Shown here in pieces: positions 1-9,199 of a DNA stretch of 64,000 bases. Position numbers and translations under genes: made by a program. Position 1 is the first letter of the stretch. Each line of letters begins with the position of its first letter. The stretch is taken from contig NZ_JALGBZ010000001.1 in assembly GCF_023757625.1 (NCBI RefSeq), positions 744,001 through 808,000 of the forward strand, read 5' to 3'. The stretch comes from Halomonas sp. S3-1-1 (GTDB lineage Bacteria > Pseudomonadota > Gammaproteobacteria > Pseudomonadales > Halomonadaceae). The notes below the pieces were generated by a model, which ran no database searches, was not told the DNA's origin, and saw only the letters and a list, made by a program, of their open reading frames with translations.

Positions 1-227
1 AATCCTTTCGCGCAAAGTGCGCTGTTATAACGTTCCTGGTATTACCCAGATGAAGTGGCGGGTGAAACAAGGAATACAATATCAGGCTGCCGAAAAGATC
101 GTACGCTTCTGAAACCATGCTGCTTGCTAACCACTGGCCACACATTGTCACGATTGAGCCGATGCGTCAAAGCCTTTTTGCAATTATTTTCATACCTGGG
201 CGGCAATTTTCCAAGCGGCTGCCGATC
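1..227. other. Left-edge stretch without a convincing gene
   Basis: The first 227 bases lie downstream of the MFS gene and hold no reading frame that resembles a known protein. A short inverted repeat (GCGC-aaagt-GCGC, about 12-24) has no U-tract, so I do not call it a terminator. Confidence 0.4.
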
Positions 228-1439
228 TCAGCGCCGGTGCGCCCTGGCAACGAGCAGGAGCTGCAAAAAAGCGCCCAGCGCGGCAGCACCGGCCGCCGCC
301 AGCGCCAGATGCCAGGGCGATAACCCACCGGCGAGGATCAGTCCGCCGGCCCCCGCTCCCAGGGCGCTGCCGAGATACAGCGCGGATTCGTTCAGCGCCA
401 CTGCCAAATGCGCATCGCCGAAAGGGGCACGAACCTGCATGAGTCGGTTATTTTGCGGTACCTGAAGCGCCCAGCCCACCGCGCCCCACAGGGCAATGGG
501 TAAAAGCGCCATCAGTGGATGCTGAATCGCGGCCAAGGGCAGAGCGATCAGCGCCGTCGTCAGCACTAGCATGATGACCAGGGTGACGCGCGCCTCCAGG
601 TAGCGGTCGACGAAGGGGCCGATCAGAAAGCTGCCCGCGATGCCGCCCACGCCCCATACCCAAAGATAGAGCGCGATAGACGAGACGCCGCCGAAGGCGG
701 GCACGGCCATGAACGGTGCGATAAAGGTATACATGCCAAGACTTGCGATCGCCGCCAGCAGCGACACGCTCAGAATGCCAAGCGTTGCCGGATGCTTCAA
801 AATAGCGAGCTTTTGCCGCAAGGGCGTTGGCGCGGGGGCGGGCAGGCAGGGCAGCTTGATGAAAAGCCCGATGGTTGCGATCGCCCCCAGCGCTGCCACG
901 AGCCAAAAGGCCGCCGCCCAGCCGAGTCGCTCGGCCAGCGCTAGGCCCAGGGGTACCCCCAGCACCGTGCCGCTGGCCATACCGCCCATGATCATCGCCA
1001 GCGCTTGGCCTCGGCGCTCCTCGCGGGAAAGGGCTCCGGCCGCTGCAATACCCAGTGCCAGGTACACGCCCGCCGCGACCCCTGCGGCGCTACGCCAGAT
1101 CAGCAGCGCGATGAAGCTGGTACTCACCGCGCAGAGCGCGTTGGCCAGCACGAACACCACCAGCGCAGCGATCAACCCCTCGCGCTGAAAGCGGCCGGGC
1201 AGCAGCGCCACGACCACCGGCGAGCCCACGGCGTATGCCAGCGTGAAGGCCGTGACCAGCTGGGCCGCCGCCGCCTCGGGAATGAAGAGCTCTTGAGTGA
1301 TTAGCGGTATCAGCCCTGCGGTGACGTAGGACGCCACCCCCAAGGCAAAGGCGCCTAACGCGATCAGCGTCACGCTGAGTCGCGTCGAGAAACGGGTAGC
1401 GTCCGAAGACGAATAGGGCGATCGAGAAAAGAGAGGCAT
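228..1439 (-). CDS. MFS transporter, drug/sugar efflux type
   Basis: A 403-residue inner-membrane protein with about 12 hydrophobic helices, of the AraJ/YdhP-like exporter branch of the major facilitator superfamily. The N-terminus (MPLFSRSPYSSSDATRF) leads into a helix with SYVTAGLIPLITQEL, and loop 2-3 carries a degraded MFS signature (LLPGRFQREG). The ATG of MPLFSR is preferred over an upstream in-frame start because the extra 22 residues overlap the divergent regulator's leader and look non-coding. It is divergent from the XRE regulator beginning at 1540, which suggests control by that regulator; this is inferred from position only. The exported compound cannot be predicted. Confidence 0.85.
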   Translation of the reverse strand: MPLFSRSPYSSSDATRFSTRLSVTLIALGAFALGVASYVTAGLIPLITQELFIPEAAAAQLVTAFTLAYAVGSPVVVALLPGRFQREGLIAALVVFVLANALCAVSTSFIALLIWRSAAGVAAGVYLALGIAAAGALSREERRGQALAMIMGGMASGTVLGVPLGLALAERLGWAAAFWLVAALGAIATIGLFIKLPCLPAPAPTPLRQKLAILKHPATLGILSVSLLAAIASLGMYTFIAPFMAVPAFGGVSSIALYLWVWGVGGIAGSFLIGPFVDRYLEARVTLVIMLVLTTALIALPLAAIQHPLMALLPIALWGAVGWALQVPQNNRLMQVRAPFGDAHLAVALNESALYLGSALGAGAGGLILAGGLSPWHLALAAAGAAALGAFLQLLLVARAHRR

Positions 1440-1479
1440 GGTCGCTCCGGTCGGGCGTGAAAAAATGAACGCCGCCATT

Positions 1480-1506
1480 TTGAAGCGCGCTTTAGAGGGG
1501 TACAAT
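1480..1506 (+). promoter_or_regulatory. Candidate sigma70-type promoter for the XRE regulator
   Basis: TTGAAG and TACAAT are spaced 15 bp apart, 34 bp before the GTG start of the regulator. The spacer is shorter than the optimal 17 bp, so this is tentative. Confidence 0.3.
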
Positions 1507-1539
1507 TTAACCCTTTATGCTATTACAAAAGGTATCCGT

Positions 1540-2385
1540 GTGGCCCAACCACGAACGCTTGCGCGCACCCGCCCCGAGCTTGGCGCGTTTTTGAAAAGCC
1601 GCCGCGAGCGTATCGCTCCTGAGTCGGTAGGGCTTCCCAGCGGCGCGCGCCGGCGCACTCCCGGGCTTCGCCGTGAAGAGGTGGCCGCACTTGCTGGCGT
1701 CGGCGTGACCTGGTACACGTGGCTCGAGCAAGGCCGCGATATTCGCGCCTCGAGTGACTTTCTCGAGCGCCTGGCGCGTATCTTCAAGCTCGATGCGATC
1801 GAGCGGCGTCATCTGTTTTTGCTGGCCCACCAGCGGCTTCCCTCGGAGCCCGGCAAGACCTGGTGCGAGGTGCCGCCGCTGGTGAATCGGCTAATGGCGG
1901 ATCTGCCGACCCGCCCAAGCTACGTGCTCAACCTGCGCTGGGACGTGCTGGCGTTCAACCCGGCCGCCGACGCGCTGTTTGGCTTCTCCCGCCACGCGGT
2001 GCAGGCGCGCAACCTGCTGTGGCTGCTGTTCACCGACCCGGCCATCCGAGCGATGTTCGACCCTTGGCAGCCCCAGGCGCGGCAGATGCTTGGAAGCTTC
2101 AAGCGCGACGCCGCCCGCGCCCCGTCGGACCCGGCGCTGAACGCCCTGGTCGAGACGCTCAGCCAAGTCGACGAGGCGTTTTGCGACTGGTGGCCGGACC
2201 AGGAGATTCACGGGCCGTGCTTGGGTGTACGCACGCTTAACGTGGCGCCCATTGGCGCGGTGGAGGTCGAGCATATTTCATTGACCATCGACGAGGAGCG
2301 CCACCTGCGACTGGTCTACTACGCGGCGCGGGATGACGCGCTGGAGACACTGCTAAGCGAGCACGTGGCGCCTGACAAGGGGTAA
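1540..2385 (+). CDS. Helix-turn-helix regulator with MmyB-like ligand-binding domain
   Basis: A 281-residue regulator. Residues 10-85 form an XRE-type HTH of the kind seen in MmyB and Streptomyces-type regulators (RTPGLRREEVAALAGVGVTW then YTWLEQGRDIRASSDFLERL). The rest matches the MmyB-like PAS-related domain (VLAFNPAADALFGF, LRLVYYAA). I chose the GTG that gives MAQPRTLARTRPELG because it follows an AAAAGG ribosome-binding site. A frame open from 1438 would overlap the divergent MFS gene. These proteins often repress an adjacent transporter or oxidoreductase, so the MFS gene is the likely target. The family call is firm; the ligand is unknown. Confidence 0.85.
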   Translation: MAQPRTLARTRPELGAFLKSRRERIAPESVGLPSGARRRTPGLRREEVAALAGVGVTWYTWLEQGRDIRASSDFLERLARIFKLDAIERRHLFLLAHQRLPSEPGKTWCEVPPLVNRLMADLPTRPSYVLNLRWDVLAFNPAADALFGFSRHAVQARNLLWLLFTDPAIRAMFDPWQPQARQMLGSFKRDAARAPSDPALNALVETLSQVDEAFCDWWPDQEIHGPCLGVRTLNVAPIGAVEVEHISLTIDEERHLRLVYYAARDDALETLLSEHVAPDKG

Positions 2386-2465
2386 AGCGTGGCGGGGCGG
2401 CTATACTCTCGCCCAGCCGGCGCTTTATGAGGCGGTATTCATTTGAGTAAGTTGGGGCAAGAATC

Positions 2466-3728
2466 ATGAAAACGTTACTGCAGGGCTACCTACGCACCTC
2501 GCTGATTCTGCGCGTCAGCATTGCGCTGGTGCTGGGCGTACTCACCGGGCTGTTCGGCGGCGAAACGCTGATCGCGTGGCTTGCGCCGCTTGGCGATTTG
2601 CTGCTGCGTCTGTTGACCTTTTTGATCGTACCGATCGTGCTGTTCACGCTGATGGTAGGCATCAACCAGTCTCAGGAGGGCAGCGTTGGGCGCATCGGCG
2701 GCAAGGTGCTGCTCTATTATCTCGCCTCGTCGGCGCTGGCGATCGTCGTGGGGTTGGCGGTGGCCTCGCTGTTCGACCCGGGTAGCAACACCACGCCTCA
2801 GGAGAACATGAGTTTCTCGGTGCCGGAGAACCCGGGCGTGGTCGAGGCGCTTTTGAACATCGTGCCAAGCAACCTGTTTGGTGCCTTCGTCGAGCTGAAC
2901 ATGCTGGGTATCATCTTCACCGCGCTGGTGTTCGGCATCGCGCTTTTGAAGATGCGCCAGACCTCGCACCAGCGCGCACTGGGCGAGCGCCTATACGAAG
3001 TGCTGCAGGCGTTGAACGAGGTGACGCTCAAGGTAATGGCCGGAGTGCTGCACGTCGTGCCGATCGGCGTGTTCGCCATCGTTGCCGGTACCGTGAGCCA
3101 GCAAGGGCTTGGCACGCTGTTGGCGCTGGGCGATATGGTACTGGTGCTTTACGTGGCGCTGGCCGCGCAGCTGGCGCTTTACTGCGTGGCGCTGCGCTTT
3201 TTTGGCGTGCGCCTTCGCACCTTCTTTCGCGAGGCGCGAACGCCGCTGGCCACGGCGTTTGCCACGCAAAGTAGCGCCGGGACGCTACCACTCACTGTTA
3301 ACGCGGCGCACCGGCTGGGCATTTCAAAAAGCATCTACGGTTTTAGTCTGCCGCTGGGCGCGACCATGAACATGGATGGCGCCGCCATTCGCATCGCGAT
3401 CTCGGCGGTGTTTGCCGCCAACGTCATTGGCGCGCCGCTGGATTTCGCCAGCATGGTGCAGATCGTGCTGATCGGTACGCTGGTATCCGTCGGTACGGCC
3501 GGCGTGCCTGGCGCCGGGATCATCATGATTTCCACCGTTTTCACCCAGGTGGGGCTACCTATCGAAGTGGTGGGGCTTTTGACCGCGATCGACGCGCTAG
3601 TGGGCATGGGGGCAACCGCGCTCAACGTGACCGGAGACCTGACCGGCACGGCGCTGGTGGCGCGCAGCGAAGGCGAGGCGCTCAATGGGGCGGGTGAAGC
3701 CCGTGACGAGACGCCTAAAGCCTCATAA
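2466..3728 (+). CDS. Dicarboxylate/amino acid:cation symporter (DAACS/SLC1 family)
   Basis: A 420-residue secondary transporter of the GltP/SstT/DctA fold importing an acidic or small neutral amino acid, or a dicarboxylate, with Na+ or H+. Diagnostic motifs are the serine-rich re-entrant loop (ATQSSAGTLPLTV, about residue 275), the NMDG cation motif (ATMNMDGAA, about 300) and the second re-entrant loop (GTAGVPGAGIIMISTVF, about 345). The length is normal for the family. The gene is monocistronic and ends at a strong terminator. The residues visible do not separate glutamate, serine/threonine and C4-dicarboxylate specificity. Confidence 0.88.
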   Translation: MKTLLQGYLRTSLILRVSIALVLGVLTGLFGGETLIAWLAPLGDLLLRLLTFLIVPIVLFTLMVGINQSQEGSVGRIGGKVLLYYLASSALAIVVGLAVASLFDPGSNTTPQENMSFSVPENPGVVEALLNIVPSNLFGAFVELNMLGIIFTALVFGIALLKMRQTSHQRALGERLYEVLQALNEVTLKVMAGVLHVVPIGVFAIVAGTVSQQGLGTLLALGDMVLVLYVALAAQLALYCVALRFFGVRLRTFFREARTPLATAFATQSSAGTLPLTVNAAHRLGISKSIYGFSLPLGATMNMDGAAIRIAISAVFAANVIGAPLDFASMVQIVLIGTLVSVGTAGVPGAGIIMISTVFTQVGLPIEVVGLLTAIDALVGMGATALNVTGDLTGTALVARSEGEALNGAGEARDETPKAS

Positions 3729-3761
3729 TCAAAGCTTGGGAGCCTGAACGAAAATCCGGAC

Positions 3762-3796
3762 AAAAAACGGGGCGCTCAAGGCGCCCCGTTTTTTTC
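3762..3796. terminator. Bidirectional rho-independent terminator
   Basis: A perfect 9-bp stem ACGGGGCGC / GCGCCCCGT with a 5-nt loop. It has A's on the left and a T-run on the right, so it serves both the symporter on the plus strand and the yqaE-like gene on the minus strand. Confidence 0.85.
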
Positions 3797-3820
3797 GATC
3801 TTGTCACCGGCGGGTGAGGG

Positions 3821-3994
3821 TCAGTACTTCAGGATCACATACAGCGCGTGAATGATGCCGGGAATGAAGCCAAACACCGTCAGCAGAATGTTGAGCCAGA
3901 AATGGCCTTTCAAGCCGACTTCCATGAAGACGCCCAGCGGGGGCAGCAAAATGGCGAAAAGTATCTTGATCGGGTCGGTGGCGGTCAGGGCCAT
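3821..3994 (-). CDS. YqaE/Pmp3-family small membrane protein
   Basis: A 57-residue protein with two hydrophobic helices, around residues 8-26 (DPIKILFAILLPPLGVFMEV) and 32-55 (FWLNILLTVFGFIPGIIHAL). The intervening G and the P-G-I-I-H-A-L-Y end are typical of Pmp3/YqaE/UPF0057 proteins, which are found in the cytoplasmic membrane and often respond to salt or cold stress. The start has a strong GGAGG six bases upstream. The frame is too short for ordinary length cut-offs, and a longer overlapping frame in another phase is a shadow. Its presence suits a halophile, though its role here is inferred. Confidence 0.9.
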   Translation of the reverse strand: MALTATDPIKILFAILLPPLGVFMEVGLKGHFWLNILLTVFGFIPGIIHALYVILKY

Positions 3995-4224
3995 AAAGCC
4001 TCCAATGCTTATTCAATAAACGAGCAACGGCCTGTCGCTCGGCTTAGCCAAAAGTGTAGTTGCCCTTGGGGCAGTGTGCGAATGTTAAACGTTTATAGCG
4101 GCGGCTATTTAAGTTTGCCCCGGCGGCTCGCCATCTCTAGCCTGACCCCGTATCCTGCGCTTCTTTCACGATTGCCGGGCCTTGCGCCCAGGCGTTACTG
4201 CGCTCATTACCCCATCGAGGCCCC

Positions 4225-6276
4225 ATGAAAATATTGCTGCCGCCCACCTTTTTTCTGGCAAGCGCCATGGGCGTTCAGCCCGTGCTGGCCCAGACGTCTC
4301 CCGACGAGCAAGCGGTCACCCTTGCGCCGGTCCAGGTAAGCGCGCCAAGGCTTGCCCGCGAGCTCTACGCTACCCCGGCGGCGATATCGACGCTTGAAGA
4401 GGACGAGATTCACCGCGGCCAGCAGCGCGTGCGGCTGGACGAGTCGCTCGTTCGCGTGCCCGGAGTGTTCGTGCAAAACCGCGATAACTTCGCCCAGGGC
4501 CAACGCATCGCTATTCGCGGCTTCGGCGCCCGCGCCCCGTTTGGCGTGCGCGGTATCACCGTGCGTGTCGACGGCATTCCCTACACGCTGCCCGACGGCC
4601 AGGCGGCGCTTGACGCCATCGACCTGGACAGCGCCGAGCGTATCGAGGTGATTCGCGGGCCCTCCTCGGTGCTGTACGGCAACGCCGCCGGCGGGGTGAT
4701 CGATATCACCACCGCCGACGGGCGTAGCAATCCAGTATCCAGCGTGCGTGTCGAGGCGGGCAGCGACGGCTATCAAAAGCTCGCGCTTCAAAACGGCGGC
4801 CAGAATGGCGACTGGTCCCACCATGTGAGCCTTTCTGGCTTGAACGTGGACGGCTACCGCGATCAGAGCTCCACCGAGAAGTATCTGCTCAACGCGAAGC
4901 TTCGCCGCGAGCTGGGAAGCGAGCGGGCGCTGACCGCGATCTTCAACCTGCTTGAAAACCCACGCTCGGAAGACCCGGGCGCGCTCAACGCCCGTGAAGT
5001 CGCCCGGGGCCGCGACTTGGCCGCGCCCAATTCGGTCGCGCTGGACGCACACCAGAACGTCGACCAGCAGCTGGTTGGCCTGCAGTACGAGGATTTGAGC
5101 GCGGGTCCCGGCGAGCTCTATGTGAAAGGCTTCTACGCCCGGCGCGATTTCGAGCAGCAGTTGCCTTACGTGGGCGATAGCCGGCTGGGCTATGAGCGCG
5201 ACTACCTGGGCGGCAGCGCCGAGTACCACCACGCCATCGAGCTGGGGGCGCTGCCGCTGGATTACGTCGTCGGGGTCGATATCGCCCGCCAGGAGGACGA
5301 CCGCTTTCGCAATGACGTCAGCGGCGCCGGGGCGGTGGGCGAGCAGGTCGCCCGCGAAAAGCAGACCGCTACCGCCGCCGGCGCGTTCGCCCAAGGCGAT
5401 CTTGGCCTGACGGATCGGCTCACGCTGTCGCTGGGCGCACGCTTCGATCGTGTCGAGCTCGAGGTCGATGACCATTACCTCGAGGACGGCGATCAAAGCG
5501 GTGATCAGACCTTCAACGAGTGGAGCGGCTCGGCGGGGCTCAGCTATCGCTACCGCCCGCAGCATCAGGTCTATCTCAATACCGGCACGGCCTTTGAGAC
5601 GCCCACGTTTGCCGAGTTCGCCAACCCGGCCGGTGGCGGCTTCAACCCCAGTGTGGAGCCGCAAAAATCCTGGAATCGCGAGGTGGGGCTTCGCGGCTAC
5701 GTCGCCCCGCTTGCGCTCGACTACGATCTCGCGCTCTTTTCAGTGCGCGTGCGTGACGAGCTGGTGCCGTTCGATGAGGGTGGGCGCACGTTCTACCAGA
5801 ACGCCGGTAACACCGACCGCGACGGCATGGAGCTCGCGCTTGGCTGGCAGTTTTTGGATCAGTGGCGACTCGATAGCGCCCTGACCCTGGCGCGCTACAC
5901 CTTTGATGAGTTCGCCACGCCCACGGCGAACTTCGACGGCAACCGCATTCCGGGGCTGCCGGAGCAGACCTGGATCAGCCAGCTCACCTGGGAGGGTGTG
6001 AATGAGCGCTTCGCTACGCTCGAAACCGAGTACATCGGCGATCTGCTGGCGGATAACGCGGGTGACGTGGAGGCGGACAGCTACTGGCTTATGAACCTGC
6101 GCGTCGGCGACGGCTGGCAGCTCGATGAGCGATCAAGGCTCAACGCCTATGTCGGCCTGCGCAACGTCTTCGACCGGGAGCACTATTCCAACGTGCGCTT
6201 GAACGGCACTTTTGGGCGCTATTATGAACCGGCCCCGGGGCGCAGCGTTTACGCCGGAGTGGAGCTTTCGTTCTAA
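4225..6276 (+). CDS. TonB-dependent outer-membrane receptor
   Basis: A 683-residue receptor. The signal peptide (MKILLPPTFFLASAMGVQPV) is probably cleaved after VLA. A TonB-box-like stretch (TLAPVQVSAPR) follows, then the plug domain at about residues 50-160 (IAIRGFGARAPFGVRGITV, IEVIRGPSSVLYGNAAGGVI), then a 22-strand barrel ending in an aromatic terminal strand (YAGVELSF). It has the size of siderophore or metal-chelate receptors, but no Fur box is visible upstream and no uptake genes are adjacent, so the substrate is open. The fhu genes lie 12 kb away. A long antisense frame within it is a codon-bias shadow. Confidence 0.9.
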   Translation: MKILLPPTFFLASAMGVQPVLAQTSPDEQAVTLAPVQVSAPRLARELYATPAAISTLEEDEIHRGQQRVRLDESLVRVPGVFVQNRDNFAQGQRIAIRGFGARAPFGVRGITVRVDGIPYTLPDGQAALDAIDLDSAERIEVIRGPSSVLYGNAAGGVIDITTADGRSNPVSSVRVEAGSDGYQKLALQNGGQNGDWSHHVSLSGLNVDGYRDQSSTEKYLLNAKLRRELGSERALTAIFNLLENPRSEDPGALNAREVARGRDLAAPNSVALDAHQNVDQQLVGLQYEDLSAGPGELYVKGFYARRDFEQQLPYVGDSRLGYERDYLGGSAEYHHAIELGALPLDYVVGVDIARQEDDRFRNDVSGAGAVGEQVAREKQTATAAGAFAQGDLGLTDRLTLSLGARFDRVELEVDDHYLEDGDQSGDQTFNEWSGSAGLSYRYRPQHQVYLNTGTAFETPTFAEFANPAGGGFNPSVEPQKSWNREVGLRGYVAPLALDYDLALFSVRVRDELVPFDEGGRTFYQNAGNTDRDGMELALGWQFLDQWRLDSALTLARYTFDEFATPTANFDGNRIPGLPEQTWISQLTWEGVNERFATLETEYIGDLLADNAGDVEADSYWLMNLRVGDGWQLDERSRLNAYVGLRNVFDREHYSNVRLNGTFGRYYEPAPGRSVYAGVELSF

Positions 6277-6298
6277 ACTGCCAGGAGTGCGTTACAAA

Positions 6299-6332
6299 CA
6301 AAACGGGCAGCCCAAGGGCTGCCCGTTTTGCG
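6299..6332. terminator. Rho-independent terminator between convergent genes
   Basis: The stem AAACGGGCAGCC / GGCTGCCCGTTT with a short loop follows the TonB receptor and lies just beyond the end of the convergent PQQ dehydrogenase. A/T flanks on both sides suggest bidirectional use. Confidence 0.8.
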
Positions 6333-6369
6333 TTGAAGGCCAGGCGTGACGCCCGGCCAAAGGAGGCGA

Positions 6370-8931
6370 TTACTCTGGCAGCGCGTAGCCGATCACGTAG
6401 TCGCCCATTTTGGTGCCGAAGGTGCCGTGACCGCCGGCGCTGACCACCACATACTGGCGGCCGTCGGCGCCGGTGTAGGTCATCGGCGTTGCCTGACCGC
6501 CGGCGGGCAGGCGCGCCTTGAAGACCTCTTCACCAGTTTCATGGTTGTAGCCGCGCAGGTACTGATCCAGCGTGCCGCTCATGAAGGTCACGCCGCCCGC
6601 CGTGGTGAGCGGGCCACCCAGCGCCGGGACGCCGACCGGCAGGCCAATCGGCAGGCCCAGCGGCATGCTGTCGCGGGTGGTGCCGTTGGGGTGCTTCCAC
6701 ACCACTTCGGCGTTTTGCAGGTCGATCCCCGCCACGTCGCCCCAGGAGGGCGCCTGACAGGGCAGGTTGAAGATCGACAGCAGCGGGCCGAGCTCGACGG
6801 CGTAAGGCGCGCCGGCGTTGGCTTGCAGCCCCTGTTCGCTGGCCGAGCTCTGTTCGCCTTCGACTTCCTCACGCGGCACCAGGGTAGAAACGAACGCCAA
6901 GTACTTGGCGCCGGTGAACAGCGTCTGACGCTCGGGGTCGACCGCCACGCCGCCCCAGTTCATAACGCCGACGTTACCCGGGTAGATGATGCTGCCCTCG
7001 AGCGACGGCGGCGTGTACTGGCCTTCGTAGCGCAGCGAGTTGAACTGGATGCGGCACATCATCTGATCAAACGGCGAGGCACCCCACATGTCGCGCTCGG
7101 TGAGCGGCGCGGGCAGCAGGTTCAATGCCGAGCGAGGCTGGGTTTCAGCGGTCCAGTCCCCCTCGACCGCGCCTTGGGGGGCGGGCACTTCTTCGATCGG
7201 CACGATCGCCTCGCCGGTTTCCCGGTTGAGCACGTAGAGGCTGCCCTGCTTGGTGGGTTGGATAACCGCCGGCTGGACGCCGTCAGCGGTGTCTAGGTCA
7301 ATCAGCACCGGCTGGGCGGGCGTGTCCATATCCCACAGATCGTGGTGAACGAACTGGTAGACCCAGGCGACCTGGCCGGTTTCGAGCTCCAGCGCTACGA
7401 GCCCCGCACTATAGGTTTCGTCGTTTTCGCTGCGGTTACCGCCGAACTGATCCGGCGTGGCGTTACCCATGGGCAGGTAGATGAGCCCCAGCGTTTCGTC
7501 GACGCTGATCGGCGCCCAGACGTTGGGCGAATTGCGGGTATAGGTCTCATCGTCGGCGATGGGGGCGGTGTCGTCCGGGTTGCCGCTGTCCCAGTTCCAG
7601 ACGAGTTCGCCGGTGCGCACGTCGAACGCGCGAATCACCCCAGAAGGCTCATCGACAGAGCTGTTGTCGGTCACGTGGCCGCCCAGAATCACCAGGTTCT
7701 CGGTCACGGTGGCGGGGGAGGTGGAGTAGTAGCCGCCCGGATCGAAGCTGCCGATGTTTTGCGTCAGATCCACTTCGCCGTTTTCGCCAAAGCCTTCGCA
7801 GGGCTCGCCGGTATCGGCGTTAAGCGCGATCAGACGGGCATCGGCGGTGGGTAGATAGAGCCGGCGGGGGCACATCACGTCGGTTTGGCTCAGCATCGGC
7901 GCGGCAGTGTCTTCGGTGGCCGTCGGGGCGCTCAGCCGCTCGAGTATCGCCACGTCGATGGCGAAAGCGTCGCGCTCGGCGAACAGCAGCGAAGGCGTGG
8001 CATTCTCGCCGCCGGCTACATCGCTGGTCGTCGCGTTATCCGACTCGATGTTGACGTCGTTATCGGCAGCGTTATCCGCATCGTTATCGGAATAGTTGGC
8101 CGCGTCAAAGTAGGCGAGCCCGCGGCAGGTCATGTGCGCCCAGCCGGAGAAGTCGTCGGCGCCTTGGGTGCTGATCTCGGGGTCGAACTCCCAGATCGTC
8201 TCGCCGGTTTCCGGCGACAGGGCCATGGCGCGGCTGTGCGAGGTGCAGATATAAAGCTGGTCGTTGACCTTCAGCGGCGTGTTCTGATTGGTGATTTCCG
8301 GCGGCGCGTTGGGGCCGGGCTCATCGCCGGTCTGGATGCGCCAGGCTTCCTCGAGCTCACCGATATTGTCGAGTGTGATCTGATCGAGCGACGAGTAGTG
8401 GGTGCCGGCGTTGGTGCCGCCGTAAGCCGCCCAGTCGTCACCCGCGACCTGAGCGGGGTTGGCCTCGGCGTTGGCGCGGTTATCGACAAGCGAGCCTTCG
8501 ACTACGCCCGGGGCGGTGAACTGGCTGGCAATCGCAACCGCGATAGAGGCGATGACGCCAAGCCCTAGTGCCAGGCTCCCGCCGCGTGAATCCAAGGGCT
8601 TGCGCCACCAGGGCAGCAGCATGACGATGGCGATCAGACACGGGATGGCCACCCGCGGCACCAGCGGCCACCAGTCCAGCCCCACTTCCCACAGCGCCCA
8701 AACGAGGGTTCCCAGCAGCGTGGCGGCGTACAGCCAAAGTGCCGCGCCCTTGCGCAGCGCGAGCAGGATGCCCGTGGCTAGCACGGCGATACCGGCGATC
8801 AGGTAGTAGGCGCTGCCGCCCAAACTCAATAGTTTGCCGCCGCCCACGGCTAGCGCCAGACCCGCAAGGCCGAGCACGACCCCGAGAATCACGGCCGGCC
8901 AGGCGCTGCGGGCGCGTTTGTGTTCGTTCAT
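6370..8931 (-). CDS. Membrane-bound PQQ-dependent dehydrogenase (glucose/quinate/shikimate family)
   Basis: An 853-residue periplasmic-facing quinoprotein that oxidises a polyol or sugar and passes electrons to ubiquinone. Residues 1-135 hold about five transmembrane helices, as in Gcd and QuiA. The beta-propeller starts at DDWAAYGGTNAGTHYS and shows the family landmarks CPRRLYLPTADARLIALNAD, FVHHDLWDMDTPAQPVLIDL, TKQGSLYVLNRETGEAI and GRQYVVVSAGGHG. About 70 residues (roughly 275-345), rich in Asn, Asp, Ala and Thr, are inserted between the conserved RGLAYFDA and CPRRLYLP blocks. This accounts for the length relative to E. coli Gcd (796 residues). Whether glucose or quinate is the substrate cannot be decided from the sequence. 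Confidence 0.9.
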   Translation of the reverse strand: MNEHKRARSAWPAVILGVVLGLAGLALAVGGGKLLSLGGSAYYLIAGIAVLATGILLALRKGAALWLYAATLLGTLVWALWEVGLDWWPLVPRVAIPCLIAIVMLLPWWRKPLDSRGGSLALGLGVIASIAVAIASQFTAPGVVEGSLVDNRANAEANPAQVAGDDWAAYGGTNAGTHYSSLDQITLDNIGELEEAWRIQTGDEPGPNAPPEITNQNTPLKVNDQLYICTSHSRAMALSPETGETIWEFDPEISTQGADDFSGWAHMTCRGLAYFDAANYSDNDADNAADNDVNIESDNATTSDVAGGENATPSLLFAERDAFAIDVAILERLSAPTATEDTAAPMLSQTDVMCPRRLYLPTADARLIALNADTGEPCEGFGENGEVDLTQNIGSFDPGGYYSTSPATVTENLVILGGHVTDNSSVDEPSGVIRAFDVRTGELVWNWDSGNPDDTAPIADDETYTRNSPNVWAPISVDETLGLIYLPMGNATPDQFGGNRSENDETYSAGLVALELETGQVAWVYQFVHHDLWDMDTPAQPVLIDLDTADGVQPAVIQPTKQGSLYVLNRETGEAIVPIEEVPAPQGAVEGDWTAETQPRSALNLLPAPLTERDMWGASPFDQMMCRIQFNSLRYEGQYTPPSLEGSIIYPGNVGVMNWGGVAVDPERQTLFTGAKYLAFVSTLVPREEVEGEQSSASEQGLQANAGAPYAVELGPLLSIFNLPCQAPSWGDVAGIDLQNAEVVWKHPNGTTRDSMPLGLPIGLPVGVPALGGPLTTAGGVTFMSGTLDQYLRGYNHETGEEVFKARLPAGGQATPMTYTGADGRQYVVVSAGGHGTFGTKMGDYVIGYALPE

Positions 8932-9132
8932 ACAATGTCCCTGTTACCACGCATGATGGGCAAGCGACCCGTGAGGATTCTCGCCCGCTTGATGCGCTAA
9001 CCCATCGGCCGGGGGAGTCGATAAGACGCCTCATTCAGCGGCTCGAAAGGGCAATGGGTTAGCGCACGCTCTGTGGCGGACATTTTAATCGTCAATAGGA
9101 TATTGGTCGAACGGGTTTGGCGATTTTCACGA

Positions 9133-9160
9133 AAAAAGCCGCCGCGAATACGCGGCGGCC
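9133..9160 (-). terminator. Terminator of the MDR oxidoreductase gene
   Basis: A 9-bp perfect stem (GCCGCCGCG / CGCGGCGGC, loop of 4) is followed by six T's when read on the minus strand, 40 bp past the stop codon. Confidence 0.85.
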
Positions 9161-9199
9161 TGCTGGGTGTTGAAGAGGTGCTGTCGGCTCGGGTGGCGG

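Noticed and set aside
4207..5664. A 485-residue open frame antisense to the TonB receptor
   Set aside because: It has no ribosome-binding site, no recognisable domain and the composition expected from GC-rich codon-bias mirroring of the real gene on the other strand.
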